In this document: positions 1 through 9,648 of the stretch, in pieces
Layout of the letters: every line of letters begins with the position of its first letter
Numbering within the stretch: the first letter of the stretch is position 1
Origin: Methylophilus methylotrophus DSM 46235 = ATCC 53528
Lineage (GTDB): Bacteria > Pseudomonadota > Gammaproteobacteria > Burkholderiales > Methylophilaceae
Direction: 5' to 3'
DNA: 64,000 bases
NCBI RefSeq assembly: GCF_000378225.1
Contig: NZ_KB905146.1
Location: 62,001 to 126,000, forward strand
Program-made: the position numbers and the translations under genes
Notes under the pieces: generated by a model
Seen by the model: the letters and a program-made list of their open reading frames with translations, nothing else
The model's database searches: none
Told to the model about the DNA's origin: nothing

Positions 1-885
1 GCCCACCGGCGCTTGGGCATCATTATCAAACGTGCAATATTCCCAGGCAGAATCATCGGCCAGCAGTGCACGCAACAACTGGTTATTCAGTGCATGTCCG
101 GACTTGAAAGCCGTAAACTGGCCAATAATGGGATATCCAAGGATATAAAGATCGCCAATGGCATCTAATACTTTATGTTTGGCAAACTCGTCGTCGTAAC
201 GCAAGCCACCGCCATTCAATACTTTGTATTCATCGAGCACAATCGCATTGTCCAGGCTACCACCTTTAGCCAAGCCATTCGCACGGAGGTATTCCACCTC
301 GTGCATAAAACCAAAGGTACGGGCACGACTGATCTCATCAACATAGCTCTGGCTATCGTAATCAATGGTCACAGTTTTGCCTGAAAACTCGAATACAGGG
401 TGTGCAAAATCAATGGTAAATTCGGCTTTAAAGCCATGATGCGGTGTAAATTTTGCCCATTTATCACCGTCTTGTACTTCTACCGGCTTGAGGATGCGCA
501 CAAACTTCTTGGGCGCGTCCAATTCTGCCAGTCCGGCCGTTTGTAACAGATAAATAAACGGCCCCGAACTGCCATCCATGATAGGCACTTCAGCAGCCGT
601 CAGCTCTATCAGTACATTGTCTACCCCCAGACCGGCGAGGGCAGACATTAAATGCTCCACGGTAGCAACGCGCGCCCCTGAAAACTCTAGGGCGGAGCTC
701 AGGCGGGTATCGTTCACTGCCGTCGGGGCGACCCGCATGGCAGGCGTGTCGGGCAAATCGACACGCTGGAACACGACACCATGATCGGCGGGCGCAGGCT
801 TGAGCGTCAGCGTGACCTTTTCACCGCTGTGCAGCCCAACGCCGGTGGCGCTGATCGTTTGTTTAAGCGTGCGTTGCTTTAACAT
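1..885 (-). CDS. lpxC: UDP-3-O-acyl-N-acetylglucosamine deacetylase, cut at its 3' end
   Basis: Zinc deacetylase for the first committed step of lipid A synthesis, acting in the cytoplasm. The reading frame is open from the ATG at 885 to the window edge, giving 295 residues. The family is about 305 residues long, so only roughly ten C-terminal residues and the stop are missing. The expected zinc ligands are present: H78 in VEHLMSAL, and H237 and D241 in HKVLDAIGD. It lies downstream of ftsZ in the same direction, as in many proteobacteria. A TATAAT-like -10 box in the 86-base gap suggests it also has its own promoter. Confidence 0.97.
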   Translation of the reverse strand, partial: MLKQRTLKQTISATGVGLHSGEKVTLTLKPAPADHGVVFQRVDLPDTPAMRVAPTAVNDTRLSSALEFSGARVATVEHLMSALAGLGVDNVLIELTAAEVPIMDGSSGPFIYLLQTAGLAELDAPKKFVRILKPVEVQDGDKWAKFTPHHGFKAEFTIDFAHPVFEFSGKTVTIDYDSQSYVDEISRARTFGFMHEVEYLRANGLAKGGSLDNAIVLDEYKVLNGGGLRYDDEFAKHKVLDAIGDLYILGYPIIGQFTAFKSGHALNNQLLRALLADDSAWEYCTFDNDAQAPVG

Positions 886-914
886 GGTTTTCTCTGTATT
901 AACTGATTGGCTCC

Positions 915-920
915 ATTATA
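915..920 (-). promoter_or_regulatory. Candidate -10 box for lpxC inside a hairpin loop
   Basis: On the minus strand the bases read TATAAT, 30 bases before the lpxC start. The box sits in the loop of an 8-base-pair inverted repeat (GATTGGCT at one side, AGCCAATC at the other, 905-928). No good -35 element is visible at 17 bases, so this rests on the -10 match alone. Confidence 0.4.
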
Positions 921-971
921 AGCCAATCTCTTTAGTTACTAATCATTCACTGGCCAATCAAGGCCGGTGAA

Positions 972-2132
972 TTAATCAGCCTGTTTACGCAAAAACGCTG
1001 GGATATCATATTCTTCAATCCCGGAGTTTTTCATGGCTTCTACCTGCGCGCGACGGCTGTTGCTGGTAAATACGGCTGGCTCATCTTCTTCTACTGCACT
1101 GAAGATAGGCTGGTTAGTCGTACCATCACGCAATGTTGTCATCACTTTCAGCTCAGGTTTAGCCTGGCGTTTACCCAGTGAGCCGTTCAAACCAGTGGCT
1201 ACCATGGTCACGCGCAGGTTGTCACCCATGCTTTCATCCATCACATTACCTACGATCACGGTCGCATCTTCTGCGGTGAACTCTTTAATGGTGTTCATCA
1301 CATCATAGTACTCACGCATCTTGAAGCTGCCGCTGGCACTGATGTTGACCAGCACGCCACGCGCGTTCGCCAGGTTCACATCTTCCAGCAATGGGCTGGC
1401 AACCGCTTGTTCGGCTGCGATACGTGCACGGTTAGGACCACTGGCTTCAGCGGATCCCATCATCGCCATGCCCATTTCAGACATCACAGTACGTACGTCG
1501 GCAAAGTCGACGTTGACCAGGCCTGGGCAGTTGATGATCTCGGCAATGCCGGACACGGCATTATGCAATACATCGTTGGCGGCACGGTAAGCTTCTACCA
1601 CGGTCACATCTTCACCCAATACGTCCATCAGCTTCTCGTTAGGGATAACGATAAGAGAGTCCACATATTGTGAAAGTTCTTCCAAGCCTTCCTGTGCAAC
1701 CTTGGCGCGCTTGCCTTCGAATGAGAATGGCTTGGTCACCACTGCCACGGTCAGGATGCCCATTTCACGCGCGACTTCAGCAATGATCGGTGCGGCACCG
1801 GTACCGGTACCACCACCCATGCCTGCCGTAATAAACAGCATGTCAGCACCGTCTATGGTTTCAGCAATGCTGTCACGGTCTTCCAAAGCAGCTTCGCGGC
1901 CGATTTCAGGCTTGGCACCAGCGCCCAGGCCTTTGGTAATATCAGAACCAATTTGCAGCACCACCTTGGCATGACTCTTCTTCAAAGCCTGCATGTCGGT
2001 GTTGGCGCAAATAAACTCTACGCCAGTCACGCTCTTGGTCATCATGTGCTCAACGGCGTTACCACCGCAACCACCGACGCCAATGACCTTGATCACGGCG
2101 CCGTCATTCTCTTTGTCAAAAATCTCAATCAT
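972..2132 (-). CDS. ftsZ: Cell division GTPase FtsZ
   Basis: Tubulin-like GTPase that polymerises into the Z ring at midcell. The 386-residue protein has the tubulin signature GGGTGTG at residues 106-112, the N-terminal GGCGGNAVEHM nucleotide-binding loop, and the conserved C-terminal peptide IPAFLRKQAD that binds FtsA and other partners. The ATG at 2132 has a strong GGAGGG ribosome binding site. It is the last division gene of the dcw cluster, 78 bases after ftsA. Length and motifs are standard for the family. Confidence 0.99.
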   Translation of the reverse strand: MIEIFDKENDGAVIKVIGVGGCGGNAVEHMMTKSVTGVEFICANTDMQALKKSHAKVVLQIGSDITKGLGAGAKPEIGREAALEDRDSIAETIDGADMLFITAGMGGGTGTGAAPIIAEVAREMGILTVAVVTKPFSFEGKRAKVAQEGLEELSQYVDSLIVIPNEKLMDVLGEDVTVVEAYRAANDVLHNAVSGIAEIINCPGLVNVDFADVRTVMSEMGMAMMGSAEASGPNRARIAAEQAVASPLLEDVNLANARGVLVNISASGSFKMREYYDVMNTIKEFTAEDATVIVGNVMDESMGDNLRVTMVATGLNGSLGKRQAKPELKVMTTLRDGTTNQPIFSAVEEDEPAVFTSNSRRAQVEAMKNSGIEEYDIPAFLRKQAD

Positions 2133-2210
2133 ACTAACCCTCCATTGCCTAATATTTGAGTGATTGGTTTGCCCCGCACACTCGCCCTAAAACACATAAA
2201 AAACGACTAA

Positions 2211-3449
2211 TTAAAAATTGCCGGTAAACCAGCTCTTCATCCTTTCCAGCAGTCTGCCAACTGACCCAGACTGCAAATTACCCACCATTTGTTTTTCTAC
2301 CTGTTGCTTGGCCATCAGCAACAAGCCTATGCCGGTGGCATAACGTGGATTGCCCACGACCTCGGACAATCCTTCCACGCCCCTGGGCACGCCCAGGCGT
2401 ACCGGGGTGTGGAAAATTTCTTCGCCCAGCTCAACCATGCCACGCATCTGTGCCGCGCCACCGGTAATCACAATGCCTGAGGCAATCATGGATTCCATGC
2501 CGCTACGACGTAGCTCTTGCTGTACAAACTCGTAAATCTCCTCCACGCGGTCTTCAATCACCTCGGTCAAGGCCTGGCATGAAAGCTGGCGTGGCTCGCG
2601 GCCATCGACGGCCGGCACTTCCACTACTTCACGCGGGTCTGCCAGCTGGCGCAAGGCGCAACCATGCTTGACCTTGATCTCTTCAGCCGATTGCGTCGGT
2701 GTACGCAAGGCCACCGCAATATCATTGGTGATCTGGTCACCGGCAATCGGGATCACTGCGGTATGGCGGATGGCACCATTCTTGAACACAGCCAGGTCAG
2801 TCGTTCCGCCACCGATATCCACCAGGCAGACGCCCAGTTCTTTTTCATCGTCGGTGAGTACGGATTCACTTGACGCCAGTGGTTGCAAAATGAGGTCACT
2901 CACTTCGAGGCCACAACGTTTGATACACTTGATGATGTTCTGTGCAGCTGCAATGGCCCCTGTCACGATATGCACGCGTACTTCAAGACGGATGCCGCTC
3001 ATACCGAGTGGCTCACGCACATCTTCCTGGCCGTCGATAATGAACTCCTGGGTCAGGATGTGCAGTATCTGCTGGTCGGCCGGCAAGGCGATCGCGCGTG
3101 CAGTTTCCACCACCCGGTCTATATCCATCTGTGAGACTTCGCTCTCCTTGATTTTCACCATGCCATGCGAATTCAGGCTCTTGACGTGGCTGCCAGCAAT
3201 GCCTGAGTACACCGTGTTGATCTTGCAGTCGGCCATGAGCTCGACTTCTTCAATCGCACGCTGGATCGCCTGCATGGTTGAATCAATATTCACCACCACG
3301 CCTTTCTTCAAGCCACGGGAAGCATGCTGACCGACACCGATCACCTTCAACGTGCCTTCCGGCAGTATCTCAGCCGCAATGGCCACGACTTTGGAGGTGC
3401 CTATATCCAGGCCGACAATTAAATTTTTATCTTCTCTGACTCTACTCAT
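2211..3449 (-). CDS. ftsA: Cell division protein FtsA
   Basis: Actin-like ATPase that tethers FtsZ to the membrane and recruits later division proteins. The 412 residues include the N-terminal phosphate loop VGLDIGTSKV, the second phosphate motif VDIGGGTTDLAVF near residue 213, and a C-terminal amphipathic helix (LLERMKSWFTGNF) typical of the membrane-targeting sequence. It lies between ftsQ (36-base gap) and ftsZ, the usual order. A long antisense reading frame across this gene is a codon-usage shadow. Confidence 0.99.
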   Translation of the reverse strand: MSRVREDKNLIVGLDIGTSKVVAIAAEILPEGTLKVIGVGQHASRGLKKGVVVNIDSTMQAIQRAIEEVELMADCKINTVYSGIAGSHVKSLNSHGMVKIKESEVSQMDIDRVVETARAIALPADQQILHILTQEFIIDGQEDVREPLGMSGIRLEVRVHIVTGAIAAAQNIIKCIKRCGLEVSDLILQPLASSESVLTDDEKELGVCLVDIGGGTTDLAVFKNGAIRHTAVIPIAGDQITNDIAVALRTPTQSAEEIKVKHGCALRQLADPREVVEVPAVDGREPRQLSCQALTEVIEDRVEEIYEFVQQELRRSGMESMIASGIVITGGAAQMRGMVELGEEIFHTPVRLGVPRGVEGLSEVVGNPRYATGIGLLLMAKQQVEKQMVGNLQSGSVGRLLERMKSWFTGNF

Positions 3450-3485
3450 GTTTCTTCCTTGACCTTATTTCTGGCAGTCTTATTT

Positions 3486-4190
3486 TCAGGCACCACCACG
3501 TGGCATGCGCAATGCAAAACCATTCGGGTAGCGCAAATCGGCATAACGCCAGTCACTTTCTGCGATACTTGCCTGCTGGCGGTAAGCCGCTACAAACTGC
3601 TGTAATCGCTGCTTGGCCGCTTCACGGCCCAGCATCATTTGTCGGCCATCTGCTGTTCTAATCTCCCAGGCGCGGCGTGAAGACAGGCTCAGCTGCTGGA
3701 TTTCCAGCGGTGTCCCTGACAGCATTTGGGCAAAACTGGCGTAGCCCTGTGCCACTTCCTTGACGGCATCTCCTGGACCATAAAATGTCGGCAACTGCGA
3801 ATCAGACGCGGCCTGGAACAACTCGCCGTGGCGGTTGACCAGGGCAACCCCACCCCAGCGTCCCAGTGCCTGATGTTCCTCAATCTGCACCACTATCGTG
3901 TCCGGCCATTGGCGACGTACACTCACCTTGCGTGCCCACGGCAATTTCTCAAACGCAATGCGCGTACGTTGCAAGTCCAGCGTATAAAAATTACCTTTGA
4001 GGTACTTGCTGACGATCAACTGGATCTGTTCGTGATTGACGTGATCCAGGTTACCTTCCACCTGCACCTGCTTGACCGGGAAGATAGGCAGGTGCAACAC
4101 CACAAACAATAAGGCGTAGAGCAGCATCACCACTGCCAGTGAAAACAGCAGGTTGGCAATCCAGTTCAGCAATGTTGGCCTATCCCACAT
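3486..4190 (-). CDS. ftsQ: Cell division protein FtsQ
   Basis: Bitopic inner-membrane protein of the divisome, which bridges early and late division proteins together with FtsB and FtsL. The 234 residues show a short cytoplasmic start, one membrane segment at about 12-31, and then a POTRA domain beginning FPVKQVQVEGNLDHV. The domain's beta-rich sequence continues to a C-terminal part rich in aromatic and basic residues. Position between ddl (17-base gap) and ftsA is the classical order. Sequence conservation in this family is low, so order and architecture carry much of the call. Confidence 0.96.
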   Translation of the reverse strand: MWDRPTLLNWIANLLFSLAVVMLLYALLFVVLHLPIFPVKQVQVEGNLDHVNHEQIQLIVSKYLKGNFYTLDLQRTRIAFEKLPWARKVSVRRQWPDTIVVQIEEHQALGRWGGVALVNRHGELFQAASDSQLPTFYGPGDAVKEVAQGYASFAQMLSGTPLEIQQLSLSSRRAWEIRTADGRQMMLGREAAKQRLQQFVAAYRQQASIAESDWRYADLRYPNGFALRMPRGGA

Positions 4191-4207
4191 AGCTTCAATC
4201 GTCCTCT

Positions 4208-5128
4208 TTAAACGTTACCCAGTGTTTGTTGCAAAATCCGGATGACCAGGGCATCAAAATCCATGCCGGCCGTTTTAGCGGCCATCGGCACCAGGCTGTG
4301 GTCTGTCATACCCGGGCTGGTATTCACTTCCAGGAAGTAATGCTTACCCGCGTCATCCATCAAAAAGTCCACACGTCCCCAGCCTTTACAGCCCAAAACC
4401 TTGAAAGCTTGCAAAGCCTCGGACTGAATCAGTCTTTCCTGCTCGGCAGACAGGCCACATGGGCACAAATACTCGGTGTCATCGCGCAGGTACTTGGCTT
4501 CGTAATCGTAATATTCGTTTTTAGGCACAATGCGCACGATAGGCAACGCAATTTCACCCAGAATGCCGACCGTATATTCGCCACCGCCAACAAACTGCTC
4601 GGCAATCACCAACGGGTCAGACTGCTTTGCCAGGTTGTAGGCGGCCATCAAATCGCCTGCCTGCTTGACCTTGCTCACGCCTATACTCGAGCCCTCGTTG
4701 GCCGGTTTCACAAACAAGGGTAAACCCAGTGCCGTCACCACATTCTCGGCGTGTGTGCTGACATCCATGAGGACGTAGTTAGGGGTAGTCACGCCCGCGG
4801 CCGTCCACAACAGCTTGGTGCGCCATTTGTCCATCCCCAACGCAGACGCCATCACGCCACTACCGGTGTAAGGGATGTCCATCAGCTCCAGTGCGCCCTG
4901 GATGGTGCCGTCTTCACCATAGCGGCCATGCAAGGCGATAAAGGCGCGGTCGTAGGCTTTCAACGCAGACAAATCCTGCGTGGCCGGGTCAAATGCATGC
5001 GCATCCACGCCCTGGCGCTGCAATGCCGCCAGCACGGCAGAACCGCTTTTGAGCGACACTTCCCGCTCGCCGGAGCGACCACCAAACAACACCGCTACCT
5101 TGCCAAATTGAAACTGACTTGCACTCAT
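4208..5128 (-). CDS. ddl: D-alanine--D-alanine ligase
   Basis: ATP-grasp enzyme joining two D-alanines for the end of the peptidoglycan stem peptide. The 306 residues match the DdlB length. Visible motifs are [14 protein letters not shown] at residues 16-29, the [10 protein letters not shown] segment, the ATP-grasp lysine region [13 protein letters not shown], and the metal-binding end [15 protein letters not shown]. Its ATG overlaps the murB stop as ATGA, which suggests translational coupling. ftsQ follows after 17 bases. Confidence 0.98.
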   Translation of the reverse strand: MSASQFQFGKVAVLFGGRSGEREVSLKSGSAVLAALQRQGVDAHAFDPATQDLSALKAYDRAFIALHGRYGEDGTIQGALELMDIPYTGSGVMASALGMDKWRTKLLWTAAGVTTPNYVLMDVSTHAENVVTALGLPLFVKPANEGSSIGVSKVKQAGDLMAAYNLAKQSDPLVIAEQFVGGGEYTVGILGEIALPIVRIVPKNEYYDYEAKYLRDDTEYLCPCGLSAEQERLIQSEALQAFKVLGCKGWGRVDFLMDDAGKHYFLEVNTSPGMTDHSLVPMAAKTAGMDFDALVIRILQQTLGNV

Positions 5129-6030
5129 GCTTGTAAAACACCTTCCCCGATCACTTTGACTTCCTGTACCAATGCCACGCCTTGTTTGGCAAGCACTGTG
5201 CTTTTCACCTGGTTTATCAAGGCTTCAATATCTGCCGCGCTGGCATGCCCCAAATTCACAATAAAATTGGCATGCTTTTCCGACACCTGCGCACCACCAA
5301 TGGTGAGTCCCTTCAAGCCTGAGGCTTCAATCAGGCGGGCGGCGAAATCGCCTTCAGGATTCCTGAAGGTGGAACCGGCGCTCGGCATATTCAGCGGCTG
5401 GCTCGCCAGGCGTTTTGCCAGCAACTGTTTAATCTGCTCGGCAGAGGCTTTGCCATCCCCGGCAGGCACTGCAAACCAGCCGCCCAAAAACCACTCATCA
5501 GCTGCCGGATGGGTCACATGCCGATAACTGGGTTGGTATTCTGCTTTCATGCGCGTTTGCACTACGCCTGCACGGTTAATCGTTTTCACTTCACTGACCC
5601 ACTGCCAGGTTTCGCCACCATAACAACCGGCATTCATGGCCAACGCGCCACCCACGGTGCCGGGAATGCCGGCCATAAATTCAGCCCCGGCGCGGTTTTG
5701 GCTGGCAGCAAACCTTGCCAGCTTGGCGCAGGTCACGCCGGCATCGGCATATATACGTTCTCCTTGCATTTCCAGTGCCTGCAAGGCCTGGTGCATCACG
5801 ACCACTGTTCCGCGCACTCCACCATCACGCACCAGCAAATTGCTGCCCAGGCCAATAAACGTCAGCGGTTCACTGGCAGATAATTGCTCTAGAAATTGCT
5901 GCAAATGTTCTACGCTATCGGCCAGTACCAGGCGATCGGCCGGGCCACCCACGCGCCAGCTGGTATACCGGGCCAACGGTTCGTTATTCAGCACTTGCAA
6001 GCCTGTCATTTTTAATCCTGAAGCATTCAT
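5125..6030 (-). CDS. murB: UDP-N-acetylenolpyruvoylglucosamine reductase, short form
   Basis: FAD and NADPH enzyme that reduces UDP-GlcNAc-enolpyruvate to UDP-N-acetylmuramate. At 301 residues it fits the shorter type II family rather than the roughly 340-residue E. coli type. FAD-binding segments [15 protein letters not shown] and [19 protein letters not shown] are clear, as are the catalytic serine region [18 protein letters not shown] and the C-terminal catalytic glutamate region [10 protein letters not shown]. It overlaps murC by ATGA upstream and ddl by ATGA downstream. murB inside the dcw cluster is common in betaproteobacteria. Confidence 0.98.
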   Translation of the reverse strand: MNASGLKMTGLQVLNNEPLARYTSWRVGGPADRLVLADSVEHLQQFLEQLSASEPLTFIGLGSNLLVRDGGVRGTVVVMHQALQALEMQGERIYADAGVTCAKLARFAASQNRAGAEFMAGIPGTVGGALAMNAGCYGGETWQWVSEVKTINRAGVVQTRMKAEYQPSYRHVTHPAADEWFLGGWFAVPAGDGKASAEQIKQLLAKRLASQPLNMPSAGSTFRNPEGDFAARLIEASGLKGLTIGGAQVSEKHANFIVNLGHASAADIEALINQVKSTVLAKQGVALVQEVKVIGEGVLQA

Positions 6031-7421
6031 GTACTGGCCAGCTCCCTGGTTTTAGCCGCTACACTACCGATATTGCCGGCCCCCATCACCACAACGACAT
6101 CACCAGGCTGTACGCTGTCCAGAATGGTGGCGGGCAATTCATCTGTGGTTTCCACAAAGCGCGGCTCAATCTTGCCGTTGACGCGGATGGCGCGGATCAG
6201 GCTGCGCGTATCTGCCGCCACAATCGGCGCTTCGCCAGCGGCGTAGACTTCCGTCAGCAACAAGGCATCCACGGTGGAGAGCACTTTGACGAAGTCTTCA
6301 AAGCAGTCACGCGTGCGGGTATAGCGGTGTGGCTGGAAAGCCAGCACCAGGCGGCGACCTGGAAATGCTCCGCGCGCTGCCGCAATCACCGCCTGCATTT
6401 CAATCGGGTGGTGGCCATAATCATCCACCAGCGTGAAGTGGCCGCCATTGACCGGGATTTCACCATAGCGCTCAAAACGGCGGCCTACGCCCCTGAATTC
6501 AGCCAGGGCCTTGAGGATGGCTGCATCCGGCACATTGAGTTCGGTGGCAATCGCAATCGCAGCCAGGGCATTCAACACATAGTGATGGCCAGGCAGATTC
6601 AGGGTGATGTCATTACGCAGGGTTTTGCCGTTTTTACGCACCAGCGTGAAATGCATCTTGCCGTGATCGGCCACGATATTTTCTGCCCGGATTGCGGCCT
6701 CTTCATGCGTACCGTAAGTGGTCACCGGGCGGGTCACACGTGGCAGAATCTCGCGCACATTGGCATCGTCTATGCATAGCACGGCCATTCCCCAGAATGG
6801 GATCTGCTGCAAGAACTCCACAAACGCTGTTTTGAGCTTGTCAAAACTATGCTCATAGGTGTCCATGTGGTCTTGGTCAATATTGGTCACCACGGCCAGG
6901 ATGGGTGTCAGGTGCAAGAAAGAAGCATCTGATTCGTCGGCTTCCACCACGATCCATTCACCGGTGCCCAAACGTGCATTAGCACTGGCGGCTTCCAGCT
7001 TGCCGCCAATCACAAAAGTCGGGTCCATGTCTGCCTCGGCCAGAATGCTGGCGATCAGGCTGGTCGTGGTCGTTTTGCCGTGCGTCCCAGCCACGGCAAT
7101 CCCCTGTTTGAAGCGCATGAGTTCAGCCAGCATCACAGCGCGCGGGATGACCGGCACCTTACGTGCACGGGCAGCCATAATTTCCGGGTTTTCTTCATTA
7201 ATGGCACTGGAAACCACCACCACATCTGCGTCACTCAAATACTCGGTCGCGTGCCCTTGGTAAACGGTGGCACCAAAGCCTTGCAGGCGTTTGGTGGTTG
7301 CATTGCTGGCAAGATCAGACCCACTCACCTCAAAACCGAGGTTAAGTAACACTTCGGCAATGCCGCTCATGCCTGAGCCGCCTATGCCGATAAAGTGGAT
7401 TTTTTTGACTTTATGTTTCAT
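6027..7421 (-). CDS. murC: UDP-N-acetylmuramate--L-alanine ligase
   Basis: Mur ligase adding L-alanine to UDP-MurNAc. The ATG at 7421 overlaps the murG stop as ATGA and gives 464 residues beginning [20 protein letters not shown]. The frame stays open 33 codons further upstream, but that part lies within murG and does not look like MurC. The Rossmann motif GIGGSGMSG, the ATP loop [10 protein letters not shown], and the ligase-family DDYGHHP and FQPHRYTRT motifs are present. It overlaps murB by four bases downstream. Confidence 0.98.
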   Translation of the reverse strand: MKHKVKKIHFIGIGGSGMSGIAEVLLNLGFEVSGSDLASNATTKRLQGFGATVYQGHATEYLSDADVVVVSSAINEENPEIMAARARKVPVIPRAVMLAELMRFKQGIAVAGTHGKTTTTSLIASILAEADMDPTFVIGGKLEAASANARLGTGEWIVVEADESDASFLHLTPILAVVTNIDQDHMDTYEHSFDKLKTAFVEFLQQIPFWGMAVLCIDDANVREILPRVTRPVTTYGTHEEAAIRAENIVADHGKMHFTLVRKNGKTLRNDITLNLPGHHYVLNALAAIAIATELNVPDAAILKALAEFRGVGRRFERYGEIPVNGGHFTLVDDYGHHPIEMQAVIAAARGAFPGRRLVLAFQPHRYTRTRDCFEDFVKVLSTVDALLLTEVYAAGEAPIVAADTRSLIRAIRVNGKIEPRFVETTDELPATILDSVQPGDVVVVMGAGNIGSVAAKTRELAST

Positions 7422-8500
7422 GCTACTTTTCCTATCGCCAGCTGCTGGCAAATCTCTGCGACCTGTTGCGTGGCTTGCGGCCTGGCCAAGGCGCGCGCTT
7501 TCTTTGCCATCTCCAGGCATGTGCTGCGATCTATTGCTTTTAAGGTATTTGCCAGTTGGGTCACGTCCAGGTCACGCTGCTGGATCAGCAACGCCGCTCC
7601 TGCCTGCTGCAAATATGCCGCATTGGTCGTCTGGTGGTCGTCCACCGCAAACGGGAACGGCACCAGGATGCTGGCAGCACCTACATTGGCCAGTTCTGCC
7701 ACCGTCAAGGCGCCCGCGCGGCAGATCACCAGATCCGCCCATGCATAGACTTCTGCCATGTCATGGATAAAAGCACGGCAATCCGCCGCCACGCCCGCCT
7801 CTGCATAATTCTTTTTAAGCGCTTCAATCTGCTTCTCACCGGCTTGGTGAATAATGTGCGGACGCGTATTCACTGGCAATTGCGCAAATGCCTGTGGCAA
7901 CAAGGTATTCAATGCCACTGCACCCAGGCTGCCACCGACCACCAATACCCTAAACACGCCATGATGCTCAGCAAAACGCTGTTCAGGTGCTGGCAAGGTG
8001 GTGATGGCTTCACGCACCGGATTGCCCACCATTTCGCCTTTTGCCCCGAGGGCATCAGGAAAACCTGTCAACACCCGGTGAGCAATTTTTGCCAGCACTT
8101 TATTGGTCAGTCCAGCAATCGAATTCTGTTCATGAATCACCAGCGGCACCCCTGCCAGTTTGGCCATCACGCCACCTGGAAACGCCGCAAAACCACCCAT
8201 GCCTAATACCACATGCGGTTGATACTGCTTGATCGCCGTCCGTGCTTGAGAAAATGCACGCGCCAGTTTGACTGGCAATGTCACCCAGCCTATGAAGCCT
8301 TTACCGCGCACGCCTTGCATAGTCATCATGGCTTTTTCATAGGGCTTTTCGGCAATCAGGCGGTTTTCCATGCCGCCCTCGGTCGCTAGCCAGATGATCT
8401 GCCAACCCTGCGCATGCAAAGCATCAGCCACCGCAATGGCAGGATACACATGGCCACCGGTGCCGCCCGCCATCACCATCAATGTGTACTGGCGGCTCAT
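7418..8500 (-). CDS. murG: Peptidoglycan lipid II synthase (GlcNAc transferase)
   Basis: GT-B glycosyltransferase, peripheral at the inner membrane face, which adds GlcNAc to lipid I. The 360 residues have the N-terminal glycine loop [15 protein letters not shown], the acceptor-side segment [15 protein letters not shown], the second glycine motif [10 protein letters not shown], and the donor-binding C-terminal part [16 protein letters not shown]. Start and stop both overlap neighbours by ATGA (ftsW upstream, murC downstream). Confidence 0.98.
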   Translation of the reverse strand: MSRQYTLMVMAGGTGGHVYPAIAVADALHAQGWQIIWLATEGGMENRLIAEKPYEKAMMTMQGVRGKGFIGWVTLPVKLARAFSQARTAIKQYQPHVVLGMGGFAAFPGGVMAKLAGVPLVIHEQNSIAGLTNKVLAKIAHRVLTGFPDALGAKGEMVGNPVREAITTLPAPEQRFAEHHGVFRVLVVGGSLGAVALNTLLPQAFAQLPVNTRPHIIHQAGEKQIEALKKNYAEAGVAADCRAFIHDMAEVYAWADLVICRAGALTVAELANVGAASILVPFPFAVDDHQTTNAAYLQQAGAALLIQQRDLDVTQLANTLKAIDRSTCLEMAKKARALARPQATQQVAEICQQLAIGKVA

Positions 8501-9648
8501 GTCTGCAAACCTTTTTGGAGCCGTCTATTTTCAAAATCAATACGCAATAGCACTGAAAGTGCAATGCAATTAGCGAGAATACCGCTGCCGCCATAAGACA
8601 GCAGTGGCAGGGTCAAGCCTTTGGTCGGCAGCAAACCCATATTCACGCCCATATTGATAAAACCCTGCACCCCCATCCACACACCAATGCCCTGGGCCAG
8701 TAAGGCAGAGTAATAACGCTCATTGGCGACGGCCTCTTTGGCAATGCTGAACGCGCGGATCACCAGCCAGGCGAATAACAGTACGACGACTAGCACGCCG
8801 ACATACCCCAGCTCTTCGGCCACCACCGCCAGCAGGAAGTCGGTATGTGCTTCCGGCAGGTACAGTAGTTTTTCTACGCTGCCACCCAGACCCACACCCC
8901 AGAATTCGCCCCGGCCAAACGCGATCAAGGCATGCGACAACTGGTAACCGGTATCAAATGGGTCATCAAACGGGTTCAGGAACCCTTTCATACGTTCCAG
9001 GCGGTAGGGCTCCATCACGACCAGGCCAATCACTGCCAATGGCAGGGCGGCCAGCATGGCCAGGAATACTTTGAGGTTCACGCCACCCAGCCACATAATG
9101 GAAAACGCAATGGAGGCGGTCACGGCAAAAGCACCAAAATCCGGCTCTTTAAGCAGCAAGACACCGACAAACACCATGACGCCAAGCATGGGCAAAAAGC
9201 CTTTTTTAAAGCTGTGCATATTGCTGGCCTTGCGGACGGCGTAATCTGAGGCATACATGGCAATAAACAGCTTCATGAGTTCTGAAGGTTGCAGATTCAT
9301 GACCAATAGCGAAATCCAGCGGCGACTGCCGTTCACCACCTTGCCAATGCCAGGGATCAGCACCAGGATGAGCAGCACAATGCCCATGATGAACAGGTAA
9401 GGCGACATCTTTTGCCACCAGGCCATGGGGATCTGGAACACAATCACAGCCGCGACCAGGCCCACCACGATATACAAGGCCTGGCGCACCAGGAAGTAAG
9501 TGCTGTTATGACCGAACATCTTGCTGGAATCAGCATAGGCAATTGATGCCGAATACACCATGACCATGCCGAACGCCAGCAGGGACAACACCACCCATAG
9601 CAACGACACATCGTAGCTGGGTGAGTTATAGCGCTCGCGGTTCATCAT
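8497..9648 (-). CDS. ftsW: SEDS-family peptidoglycan glycosyltransferase FtsW
   Basis: Polytopic septal transglycosylase working with FtsI. The ATG at 9648 shares its A with the murD stop (TAATG) and gives 383 residues. A further in-frame ATG lies at 9645, and one at 9663 would extend into murD. Many hydrophobic segments and the conserved SEDS loop with GFGRGEFWGVGLGGS-like sequence (here AFGRGEFWGVGLGGS), followed by EAHTDFLLAVVAEE, identify it. The order murD-ftsW-murG is standard. Which of the three starts is used is not settled by the sequence. Confidence 0.97.
   Translation of the reverse strand: MMNRERYNSPSYDVSLLWVVLSLLAFGMVMVYSASIAYADSSKMFGHNSTYFLVRQALYIVVGLVAAVIVFQIPMAWWQKMSPYLFIMGIVLLILVLIPGIGKVVNGSRRWISLLVMNLQPSELMKLFIAMYASDYAVRKASNMHSFKKGFLPMLGVMVFVGVLLLKEPDFGAFAVTASIAFSIMWLGGVNLKVFLAMLAALPLAVIGLVVMEPYRLERMKGFLNPFDDPFDTGYQLSHALIAFGRGEFWGVGLGGSVEKLLYLPEAHTDFLLAVVAEELGYVGVLVVVLLFAWLVIRAFSIAKEAVANERYYSALLAQGIGVWMGVQGFINMGVNMGLLPTKGLTLPLLSYGGSGILANCIALSVLLRIDFENRRLQKGLQT

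Noticed and set aside
952-965. GGCC...GGCC repeat as a terminator for ftsZ
   Set aside because: The stem has a mismatch and there is no T-run, so it was not called a terminator.
2668-3330. 220-codon plus-strand open frame opposite ftsA
   Set aside because: Serine- and threonine-rich shadow of ftsA with no family resemblance.
4751-5527. 258-codon plus-strand frame opposite ddl and murB
   Set aside because: Crosses two well-defined opposite-strand genes and has no protein-like pattern.
7422-7520. 33-residue N-terminal extension of MurC
   Set aside because: Lies inside murG, and the ATGA overlap at 7421 gives the normal MurC start. The same reasoning removes extensions of murF, rho, xoxF, xoxJ and ndh.
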